64,000 nt of DNA from Lepturacanthus savala. Taxonomy: Eukaryota; Chordata; Actinopteri; Scombriformes; Trichiuridae. Positions within the stretch are counted from its first letter, which is position 1, and every line of letters starts with the position of its first letter. The stretch spans positions 1,081,434-1,145,433 of the forward strand of contig CM060477.1 in NCBI GenBank assembly GCA_030544235.1. Reading direction: 5' to 3'. The notes below the pieces were generated by a model. The model searched no databases, had not been told where the DNA came from, and saw only the letters and a list, made by a program, of their open reading frames with translations. The position numbers and the translations under genes are program-made. Positions 1-11,700 of this stretch are shown here, piece after piece.

Positions 1-692
1 TCACTCTCCTGGTGGTCCTCCTGGTGGTCCTCCTGGTGGTCCTCCTGCTCCTCCTCCTCTCCTGGTGGTCCTCCTGCTCCTCCTCCTCTCCTGGTGGTCC
101 TCCTGCTCCTGGTGGTCCTCCTGCTCCTGGTGGTCCTCCTGCTCCTCCTCCTCTCCTGGTGGTCCTCCTGCTCCTCCTCCTCTCCTGGTGGTCCTCCTGC
201 TCCTCCTCCTCTCCTGGTGGTCCTCCTGCTCCTTCTCCTCTCCTGGTGGTCCTCCTGCTCCTCCTCCTCTCCTGGTGGTCCTCCTGCTCCTCCTCCTCTC
301 CTGGTGGTCCTCCTGCTCCTTCTCCTCTCCTGGTGGTCCTCCTGGTGGTCCTCCTCTCCTGGTGGTCCTCCTGCTCCTCCTCCTCTCCTGGTGGTCCTCC
401 TGGTGGTCCTCCTGCTCCTCCTCCTCTCCTGGTGGTCCTCCTGCTCCTCCTCCTCTCCTGGTGTTCCTCCTGGTGTTCCTCCTCTCCTGGTGTTCCCCCT
501 GGTCCTCCTTTAATGTTCCTCCTCTCATGTTCCTCCTCTCGTGTTCCTCCTCCTCCTCCTCCTCTTCTTCTCTTCCTCCTCCTCCCTCCTCCCTGCTCCT
601 CCCTCCTCCTCCCCCTGCTCCTCCTCCTCCCCCTGCTCCTCCCCCTGCTCCTCCTCCTCCTCCTCCTGCTCCTCCTCCTGCTCCTCCTCCTC

Positions 693-723
<31 letters not shown>

Positions 724-770
724 TGCTCCTCCTCCTCCTGCTCCTCCTCCTGCTCCTCCTCCTCCCTCAG
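1..770. repeat. CTC/CTG trinucleotide-rich degenerate satellite
   Basis: Units such as TCCTCCTGCTCCTCCTCCTC and CTGGTGGTCCTC repeat without interruption, becoming CTCCTCCTC toward 770. Open frames on both strands are by-products of a period that is a multiple of three. The opposite strand is purine-rich. Confidence 0.95.
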
Positions 771-1312
771 TATTTTGCTGCAGTCTTGGCTCCTGATCTC
801 GTTTCCATTACCGCGGCTGTAAAAGTTAATTAAAGAAAGACATTCCTCTTCTCAATGGCTGACTCACTGCTCCTCTGATCTGCTGCTTACTCATGCACCA
901 AACACCCTCTACCACCTCCCAGCAGGAGAGGAGGAGTCAGGGAGGAGGTCAGAGGAGGAAGGAGTCAGGAGGAAGGAGATAGGAGGAAGGAGTCAGGAGA
1001 TAGGATGTAGGAGTCAGGAGGAAGGAGGTAGGATGTAGGAGTCAGGAGGTTGGAGGTAGGATGCAGGAAGGAGGAGAGAGGAGGAAGGAGACCGGGAGAA
1101 GGAGGACGGGGGCTAGAAGGAGGCGTCAGGAGTTTCCTTGCTGTTTGTTGTAACCGTGTGAATCAGGATTCTTTCCAGTCTGGATTCTAACGGTGATGTC
1201 GTGTTTGTTTCCTCCTCTGAGCGTCTGCTGAAGGAGATAAAACCTGAACCATGGCTGAGACCACATGAACCACAGGAACCACAGGAACCACAGGAACCAC
1301 AGGAACCAGACC
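771..1312. other. Intergenic, purine-rich GGAGGAAGGAGTCA tract
   Basis: From about 925 to 1110 the plus strand is almost all purine, with imperfect GGAGGAAGGAGTCAGGAGGTAGGATG units. At 1270-1305 there are five copies of ACAGGAACC. No gene seen. Confidence 0.7.
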
Positions 1313-1911
1313 TGTGTTCCAGCTGATAGACACGTCCACACACAGCCATGTGTTCCAGCTGATAGACACGTCCACACACAGCCATGTGTTCCAGCTGATA
1401 GACACGTCCACACACAGCCATGTGTTCCAGCTGATAGACACGTCCACACACAGCCATGTGTTCCAGCTGATAGACACGTCCACACACAGCCATGTGTTCC
1501 AGCTGATAGACACGTCCACACGCAGCCATGTGTTCCAGCTGATAGACACGTCCACACACTGCCATGTGTTCCAGCTGATAGACACGTCCACACGCAGCCA
1601 TGTGTTCCAGCTGATAGACACGTCCACACGCAGCCATGTGTTCCAGCTGATAGACACGTCCACACGCTGCCATGTGTTCCAGCTGATAGACACGTCCACA
1701 CGCAGCCATGTGTTCCAGCTGATAGACACGTCCACACACAGCCATGTGTTCCAGCTGATAGACACGTCCACACACAGCCATGTGTTCCAGCTGATAGACA
1801 CGTCCACACGCAGCCATGTGTTCCAGCTGATAGACACGTCCACACACAGCCATGTGTTCCAGCTGATAGACACGTCCACACACTGCCATGTGTTCCAGCT
1901 GATAGACACGT
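1313..1911. repeat. 36-bp minisatellite, about 16-17 copies
   Basis: The unit reads TGTTCCAGCTGATAGACACG then TCCACACACAGCCATG. Copies differ almost only at one or two sites (CACACA vs CACGCA, CAGCC vs CTGCC). The near identity suggests recent expansion or homogenisation. The 36-nt period leaves frames open on both strands, which explains the repeat-only ORFs. Confidence 0.97.
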
Positions 1912-3080
<1,169 letters not shown>

Positions 3081-3375
3081 TTTTTTTTTAGTCTATGATG
3101 TAATTTTATACTTAAAATAAAAAATCTAAATGATAATAGACACTTAGACAAAAGGTTTTAAGCAAATAATTGAAGTTTCCCCCTTTCACCCTCCTAGAAA
3201 TACTCATTTTATTTAGATTATTAGGATTTATAACCCTGACATGTTTATATCTATTTAATTTACTGTAGAATAATCCACTAAATAGATTTTTTTACATGGG
3301 ATAAATAGGTTTTTTGTTGCTAATGATATTTTCTGCAAAGAAAATAGCACAAAATAGATAATTATATGGATAAAA
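3081..3375 (+). repeat. Dispersed repeat family A, copy 1
   Basis: It shares ordered blocks with 29105-29385, including CTTAGACAAAAGGTTT, GTTTATATCTATTTAAT and GTAGAATAATCC, and more loosely with 61305-61560. It is an AT-rich interspersed element; I did not recognise a named family. Confidence 0.7.
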
Positions 3376-4500
3376 AATGTGTTTTAAACATGTTATCAAG
3401 TGTTATATTAAAGCTGGATTAAATATTTACGATTTATTGGTCTTTTTTTGACGTTTCGTGTCAGAAAATCACGCAAATGGACTTTTAGATAAAAGGAACC
3501 AACATAAAGTACATTTATATCATTAGAATATCATGATAAAGTTGATTTATTGCAGTAATTCAGGTAAATTAAGTCTTAAATGTGCATTTATTTGGATCAG
3601 CAGTAATATTTAAATAGTCTGAGATGCTGAATTCAGGGATTCTTTATTATAAGCATCAAAATTAAAAGAAATAGATGTTTAAAATATGTCTAACGAGTAC
3701 ATTTAATATACAAGTTTCACTCTTATTATTATTATTATTGTAATAAATCAGCTTCTATGAGTAAAACCAGTTAAAACCAGCAGATTTCAGCTGCTGCTGC
3801 TTCTCTTTGCTGCATATTAATCTATAAACCTCCATTAAAACGTGTTTTAAAGTTAAATTACTGCTTCTAATCTACTCCACCTCCAGTCGGTGGATTAATG
3901 GAGCGGCCGTGGTTTAAATCCTCCTTCAGGTCGGAGCGTCTGCGCCTCCTCCTGCGTCTCCTCCTGCGTCTCCTCGTGTTAATTGGCCTGAGCTGGATGA
4001 GGGCGGATCTCCTTCCCCCGTGGCCTGGAAGCTGATTCTCTGATCAAATGTTTCAATTAAAAATGTTTTCAGAGCAATTTCCACGGCTGTTAGGGTGATG
4101 GTGATGTCTGTGGTGGTGATAAGCAGGAAGATGAAGGTGAGGATGATGAAGATGAGGATGAGGAGGATGATGAAGGTGATGAAGGCAGCGTGTTGCAGAC
4201 AAACGCTGCAGGTGGTTATTGATTTTTTCTGATCTGTTGTTTTCAGCTTCGTTCTCTCCAAACATCAGATATTCAGACTTCCTGTTTCTGTGAAGGAGTT
4301 GAACTTTGACCTCCTGTAAATTAGTGTTTCTATAAAACAAGCAGAGTGAAACGCTGAGTTTTATTTCATTTATTCCAGGATGAAAAACTTGAGGTTCGAC
4401 TTAAAATGTTTAAAATGTTCAAATCGTCAGTTTCAGCAAAAAAAAATGTGTTAATTTCTCCCAAAAAACTAAAACTGATCCACCAACAACTGAAGAGCCT
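3376..4500. other. Intergenic, nothing firmly recognised
   Basis: AT-rich until about 3900, then a GATGAAGATGAGGATG-type purine tract at 4090-4180. No gene supported. Confidence 0.4.
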
Positions 4501-6235
4501 CCTCCACGACTCCTCGCCTCCTCGTTCCTCCTCCTTGCCTCCTTGTCTCCTTCTTATTTCCTCCTCTCCTCCTCTCCTCCTCGTCTCCTTATCTCCTCCT
4601 CCTCTTCCTCCTTTTCTCTTCCTCCTCTTCCTCCTTTTCTCCTCCTCGTCTCCTTATCTCCTCCTCCTCCTTTTCTCCTCCTCGTCTCCTCCTCTTCCTC
4701 CTTTTCTCCTCCTCCTCTTCCTCCTTTTCTCCTCCTCCTCTCCTCCTCCTCCTCTTCCTCCTTTTCTCCTCCTCGTCTCCTCCTCCTCGTCATCTTTTTT
4801 TCCTGCAGCACCTGAACTCATCACTCATCTCACCTGTAGCATCAACTTCCTGGTGAAGTTGTGATGTCACAACTACACATCCAGCCCTTCAAACCAGCCA
4901 ATCAGAGCAGATTGTCTGATTAATATTAATGATCTGTAGAGAATAGACGTTAAATTCACTGATTTATTTTACTGTTTGTTCTGAATTTAAATGATTTTCC
5001 TGATCAACACTGAGAAGAAGCATCATCAGAGTCTCAGTGTCTCAGTTACTGTGAGATTAGTGACATCACAACTACACGAAGCACAGAGAAGTGTTGTTTC
5101 CTTTATTCTTGTGATTAGATTAAATGAATCAAATATAGAATCATCATGTTCTGTTGTTGTAAATTAATGTTTTCCACTCATCATCCTCATCACTTCCTCC
5201 TCCTCCTCCTCCATCCTCCTCCATCCTCCTCCTCCCTCCATCCTCCATCCTCCTCCATCCTCCTCCATCCTCCATCCTCCTCCTCTCTTCTCTCTCTGGC
5301 TCCTCTCTCCTCCTTTTTTCCCTATTTCTCCTCCTCCTCTCTTCTCTTCTTTCTCTTTCACCTCCTCTTTCACTTTTCTCTCCTCCCCTTGTTCTTTCTT
5401 TCTCCTCTTTCTCTCTATCCCCTCTTCTCCTCCCTTCTTTCACTATTTCTCCTCCTCTTTTTCTCTCTCTGCCCCATCAACTCTCTCTCTCTTTCTTTAT
5501 TTCTCTCTCTCTCTCCTCCCCCCCTCCCCTCCCCTCCTCCTCCCTCCTCCTCCTCCACCTCCTCCTCTCTCTCTCCTCCCCTCCTCCTCCTCCTCTCTCT
5601 CTCTCCTCCCCCCCTCCCCTCCCCTCCTCCTCCCTCCTCCTCCTCCACCTCCTCCTCTCTCTCTCTCCTCCCCTCCCTCCTCCTCCTCCTCCTCTCTCCC
5701 CCCCTCCCCCCTCCTCCTCCTCCTCCTCCTCCTCTCTCTCTCTCTCCTCCCCTCCCCTCCTCCTCCTCCTCCTCCTCTCTCTCTCTCTCTCTCCTCCCCC
5801 CCCCCCCCCTCCTCCTCCTCCTCCTCCTCTCTCTCTCTCTGCGGCAGAAACTCATATTTCAGTGTCAGTCTCTCAGAGGACGAGTTCCCCTCTACAGCTG
5901 CTGCTGCAGCGGTTCATTCAGGGGATTCCCTCCTTCTCTTCTTCTTCTCTTCTTTTAATATTCATCCCTCCTTCTCTTCTTCTTCTCTTCTTCTAATATT
6001 CATCCCTCCTTCTCTCTGCTCTTCTAACCTCCTTCCCTCTTCCTCCTCCTCTTCTAACATTCTTCTCTTCTTCTATCCTGCTTCTCTTCTTCTAAAATTC
6101 TCTCCTCGTTCTCTTCTAACCTGCTTCTCTCCTCCTCTTCTCCTCCTCTTCTCCTCCTTCTCTACTCCTCTTCTCCTCCTCTTCTCCTCCTTTTCTCCTC
6201 CTTTTCTCCTCCTCTCCTCCGCTGCTTGTTTCTAT
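4501..6235. repeat. Long polypyrimidine tracts upstream of slc35d3
   Basis: CTCCTC/TCTCTC-rich DNA covers about 4505-4795 and 5190-6230, separated by ordinary sequence. Positions 5648-5840 are 193 nt with no purine on the plus strand, including a C run near 5796-5809. Such R.Y tracts can form triplex (H-DNA) and, on the G-rich strand, quadruplex structures. Confidence 0.92.
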
Positions 6236-6354
6236 AACAGTTTTCTCCGTAAATTACTTTTATTTTTCAGTCTGAACTGATCTAATATCAGATGAACAGG
6301 TGTGATGGTTTTTATTTCTGGATCATCTGAAAACTAACTGAGGAGAGAGGAGAC

Positions 6355-6790
6355 GCGTCTCCTCCTCCTGCTCCTGCTGCACCTCCTCCTCCTGCTCCTC
6401 CTCGGTTTACCCCTCTAAAAGCTGCTGGATGCAGATTCTTCTGCTCTGGTTTCTCCGTTCAGCCGCTTCGCGCCGCAGCAGCTGCGCGTAAAAACCAGAA
6501 CCTCCGTCCTCCTCCTCCTCCTGCCGGACAGAAGCTCTCCTCCTACTTCTCCTTCCTCCTCCTGCTCCTGCTGCACCTCCTCCTCCTGCTCCTCCTCGGT
6601 TGATCTCTCTAAAAGCTGCTAGATGCAGATTCTTCTGCTCTGGTTTCTCCGTTCCGCCGCTTTGCGCCGCAGCAGCTGCGCGTAAAAACCAGAAGCTCCG
6701 TCCTCCTGCCGGACAGAAGCTCTTCTCCTCCTCCTCCTACTCCTGCTCCTGCTCCTGCTGCACCTCCTCCTGCTCCTCCTCCGGACCGCC
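6355..6790 (+). promoter_or_regulatory. Tandemly duplicated slc35d3 promoter/leader
   Basis: A block of about 194 bp occurs twice in tandem. For example GCAGATTCTTCTGCTCTGG starts at 6431 and again at 6625, and the GCCGCAGCAGCTGCGCGTAA block is at about 6470 and 6664. A third partial copy of its CTCCTGCTGCACCTCC head lies at about 6750-6783, just before the ATG. The block is GC-rich with CpGs and GCGC sites, so a promoter plus 5' UTR is likely. I cannot place the transcription start. Confidence 0.6.
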
Positions 6791-7015
6791 ATGGACGTGT
6801 TTCGGAGCCGGCTGCTGGGTATCTCCGTGGCCGTGGCGCACGGCGTGTTCTCCGGGTCGCTGAACATCCTCCTGAAGTTCCTCATCACCAACTATCACTT
6901 CAACTTCCTGACGCTGATCCAGTTCCTGACCAGCAGCACCGCGGCTCTGACGCTGGAGACGCTGCGGCGGCTCGGGAAGGTCAACATCCCGCCGTTCAGC
7001 CTCCAGCTGTGCAAG
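6791..7015 (+). CDS. slc35d3: slc35d3 coding exon 1
   Basis: It encodes residues 1-75, covering the first two predicted membrane segments (LGISVAVAHGVFSGSLNILL and FNFLTLIQFLTSSTAALTL). The donor is GCAAG|gtaacg, phase 0. The exon is GC-rich and sits at the 3' edge of the duplicated leader. Confidence 0.95.
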
Positions 7016-8686
7016 GTAACGTGGAACTTAGTGGTGGAACAGTTAAAATACGCGCTTTATTACCGGGAACAGACGCAGAAATGTCTGTTTAACGCTGTAA
7101 TTCATCTGGACTCTATGGATCATTGTGCGTATTTACTGAAAGTTTCAAACTTTATTCTGGACTTTAAACCTGTTTATTGGTAAAAAATAATCATATTTCT
7201 ATTTTTCACTCTTGAATCACGTTTGAGACTTTTTCTGTGCTTTTATTGTGAAAGGCTCAGTTTTCTTCCTTAATGCGCGTTACTGAGTCTGTTACTGGTT
7301 TATTGGCAGAGGCAGAAATTCTCCGGAAGGTTTTAACGTCCAAGTTGCAATCTGGTGACCTGTAGCTCCGCCCCCATCAATATCTGTAAAGTGCCTATTG
7401 GCTTTTTTCCACTTGATGATTGGCTGATTGATGGGATGATTGACAGGCTGACAGAGCGGCTGATTGGCTGACTCACAATTCATTAACTTATTGGCAGAAC
7501 TGTTTCCAAGATCAATACAAAACCAGCAGAGAAATCAAATATTATATATATATATATATGATATATGACATATTATATATTATATATATGACATATTATA
7601 TATTATATATATGACATATTATATATGACATATTATATATATGACATATTATATATGACATATTATATATTATATATATGACATATTATATATTATATAT
7701 ATGACATATTATATATTATATATATGACATATTATATACAGCTCAGTACATTCATCTTATTACATATAGTTACACATACATATATATTCTCTCTATACAG
7801 TTAAATACATTTACATTAAAGGTACACTATACCTTTAATTTTTCTATTAAAGGTACAGTGTGTAATTTCTGTCTTAAAGGTACAATATGTAGTTTTTGTC
7901 TTAAAGGTACAGGGCATAGTTTTTGTCTTAAAGGTACAGTGTGTAATTTTTGTCTTAAAGGTACAGTGCGTAATTTTTGTCTTAAAGGTACAGTGTGTAG
8001 TTTTCATCTTAAAGGTACAGTGTGTAGTTTTTATATTAAAGGTACAGTGCGTAGTTTTTGTCTTAAAGGTACAGTGTGTAGTTTTTGTCTTAAAGGTACA
8101 GTGCATAATTTTTGTCTTAAAGGTACAGTGTGTAGTTTTTATATTAAAGGTACAGTGTGTAGTTTTTGTTTTAAAGGTACAGTGCGTAGTTTTTGTCTTA
8201 AAGGTACAGTGCGTAGTTTTTGTCTTAAAGGTACAGTGCGTAGTTTTTGTCTTAAAGGTACAGTGTGTAGTTTTTATATTAAAGGTACAGTGCGTAGTTT
8301 CTGTCTTAAAGGTACAGTGTGTAGTTTTTGTCTTAAAGGTACAGTGTGTAGTTTTTATATTAAAGGTACAGTGTGTAGTTTTTGTTTTAAAGGTACAGTG
8401 TGTAGTTTTTGTTTTAAAGGTACAGTGTGTAGTTTCTGTCTTAAAGGAGATAAAAAACACAATTCTTATTTTTATTCAATTATATATAAATTAAAACATA
8501 TTTATCTATTTTAAATAACACACCAAGTCCATTGAGTTTGATGCACTGGCCCTTTAAAACATTTCTAGACAGATTAATAAAAGGCTTAAATAATTAATGA
8601 TAAATCACTAGAATGAAAAGTTCATTGGGGACAGCAGCAGATCAGTGTAACGTGTCCTCGTATTGTCTTAACATGTAATCTTCTTG

Positions 8687-8750
<64 letters not shown>

Positions 8751-11700
8751 GAGTTCGGTCCGGTGTGTATTCTGTCCACCCTCCAGTCCACCCTGACCCT
8801 CTGGTCCCTGCGAGGTCTCAGTCTGCCCATGTACGTGGTTTTTAAACGCTGCCTGCCGCTCTTCACGCTCAGCATCGGCGTGTGCGTGCTGAAGAACGGC
8901 GTGCCGTCGCTGGGCGTGACCGTCGCCGTCATCATCACCACGGGCGGCGCCGCGCTGGCCGGTAAACACACACACACACACACATCGTTCTGTGCAGCCA
9001 CAGAATAACTGGATTAGCTGCAGCGTTTCCAACGTGTGGGTTAAAGCTTGTGTGTTTTTTGTTCATTTCAATTTGCTGAGAGCTTTGTGTCACTCACGCT
9101 GTGTGAAGACAGAGTCCGTTCATCCAGATTCTCCAGAAGCTGCTCACGAAGCTGAAGAAGTGTTTCTGCATCTCTGCAGAAATGGGTTCAGGATGGAAAC
9201 TCAGATCAGAAAAGAAGGAATTTTGACTGTTAGTGACAAACGTAAAAAAAAAAAAAAACATGTATCTAGAGGGAAAATCCTGAATCAGGTCATGTGACTG
9301 AAGCTCTAGATTTATAAAATGTGACCGAAGCTCTAGAATTAGATGATATGACCAAAGTTTCTGCAACAGATCATGTGACCTAAGCTATTGAGTAAGGTCA
9401 TGTGGCTGAAGCTCTAGAATCAGATCATGTGACTGTCAGCTACAAACAGATCATGTGACTAAAGCTCTAGAATCAGATCATGTGACCTAAGCTATGGAAT
9501 AAGGTCATGTGACTAAAGCTCTAGAACCAAATCATGTGACCGAAGCTCTAGAATTAGATGATATGACCAAAGTTTCTGCAACAGATCATGTGACCTAAGC
9601 TATTGAGTAAGGTCATGTGGCTGAAGCTCTAGAATCAGATCATGTGACTGTCAGCTACAAACAGATCATGTGACTAAAGCTCTAGAATCAGATCATGTGA
9701 CCTAAGCTATGGAATAAGGTCATGTGACTAAAGCTCTAGAACCAAATCATGTGACTGAAGCTCTAGAATCAGATCATTTGACCTAAGCTACAGAATCCGA
9801 TCATGTGATGGAAGCTCTAGAATTACGTCATGTGACCAAAGCTCCAGAATCTGATCATGTGACTAAACTCTAGAATCGACTCATGTGACCAAAGCTCTAG
9901 AATTACATAATGTGGCTGAAGCTCTAGAATCAGGTCATTTAGTATAGCAGTATTTAGTATTGATGATGTCATAGATCTCAGTGTATTGATTATGTTCTAG
10001 ATCTATATTTTTATTGATGATGTTCTAGATCTATACATTTATTGATGATGTTCTAGATCTATACGTTTATTAATGATGTCATAGATCTCAGTGTATTGAT
10101 GATGTCATAGATCTCAGTGTATTGATGATGTTATAGATCTTAGTGTATTGATGATGTCATAGATCTCAGTGTATTGATGATGTTATAGATCTTAGTGTAT
10201 TGATGATGTCATAGATCTCAGTGTATTGATGATGTCATAGATCTCAGTGTATTGATGATGTTATAGATCTGTGTATTGATGATGTCATAGATCTCAGTGT
10301 ATTGATGATGTCATAGATCTCAGTGTATTGATGATGTCATAGATCTCTGAGTATTGATGATGTCATAGATCTCTGAGTATTGATGATGTCATAGATCTCT
10401 GAGTATTGATGATGTCATAGATCTCTGAGTATTGATGATGTCATAGATCTCTGAGTATTGACGATGTATTGATGATGTAACTGATCAGGAGCGGGGGATC
10501 TGACCGGCGACCCCTTCGGTTACTTCACCGGCGTCCTGGCCGTCATCATCCACGCCTCCTACCTGGTCCTGATCCAGAAAACCAGCCTGGACAGCGAGTA
10601 CGGACCCCTCACCGCTCAGTACTGCATCGCTGTCATGGCAACGCCGGTAAGGAGGGGGGCGGGGCTACCTCCTCCTCATTTACCACACTCATTTATTTCC
10701 TAATTATTTAATTTCTTCTTTTGTTGTTTTATTTCTCTCTTTTCCTTTTTAATCCCTTCTTTCTTTCTTTTTGTTCATTGTCTCTTCTATATGAGGCCAA
10801 CTCCACACGACGTACAGAACTGAACTTTATAAAATAAGAGCTGTTTCATCCAGGAATATGGAGTCTTTAATCTACTTTATATTGTTTTTATGACTGAATA
10901 TTGTGCTGCTGCAGGACCAGGGAATTAAATTCCATTTATCATATGTACATGTGCTGAATGACAATAAAGAATCCTTGAATCTTTCTCTCCATTCTGCTGA
11001 GTTTCTCTCTGATTTTATTTCGTTTGTGTCGTTTTTCTCGTCCTTTCTTTACTTTTTATTTGTCTTTTTATGTTTTTTTTCTCAGAATCTCTCCCTGAAA
11101 TTTACTTTGTTGTATTTTACCTCCTTTTTTCTTCTCCTCCTTTATTTTTTTCTCAATCTCAATTCAATTTCTCCTGTTTTTGTCCGTTGTTTTGACCATG
11201 TGACTCTGTGGCTCCGCCCCCTCCCAGGTGATGCTGCTGTGCTCCCTCATCTCCATGGACGCCATCAGCATGTGGTCGTACGCCGGCTGGTCCGACCCCC
11301 ACATCACGTCCATCTTCGTGTGCTGCGTGTTCATTGGCTGCGCCATGAACTTCACCACGCTGCACTGCACCTACATCAACTCCGCCGTCACCACCAGCTT
11401 CGTGGGCGTGGTCAAGAGCATCGCCACCATCACCGTGGGGATGCTGGCGTTCAACGACGTGGCGCCCACCAGGCTGTTCATCTGCGGCGTGGTGGTGAAC
11501 ACGGTGGGCTCCATCACCTACTGCGTGGTCAAATACTACGAAACCAAGAGGAAGAGCATGTACGAGGACCTGGAGGAGGCGGGGAAGGACGCCGCGCCGC
11601 CCGGCGAGCCGTACCAAGAGAAACCGCCAATCAACGGCTCCGCCGCCATATCTGACCCGGAGGGAGCAGGCAGGAAGGAGGAGGAGGAGCTACCGGCCGG

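Noticed and set aside
1..833. Long Pro/Ser/Leu-rich frames on both strands
   Set aside because: Pure CTC/CTG trinucleotide repeat, open in several frames at once. No splice, start or family support.
7816..8460. CRISPR-like regular repeats (also 9285-9940 and 32690-33260)
   Set aside because: Direct head-to-tail tandem repeats without unique spacers in a vertebrate genome; ordinary minisatellites.
7816..8514. 9-residue repeat proteins on both strands (also 14409-14991)
   Set aside because: 27-bp satellite in an intron and intergenic DNA; not coding.
11159..11617. Minus-strand frames opposite slc35d3 exon 4
   Set aside because: Antisense shadows of a GC-rich exon.
10903..11655. 250-residue frame crossing into slc35d3 exon 4
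   Set aside because: It reads exon 4 in the wrong register; the His/Arg-rich part is a shadow of the real protein.
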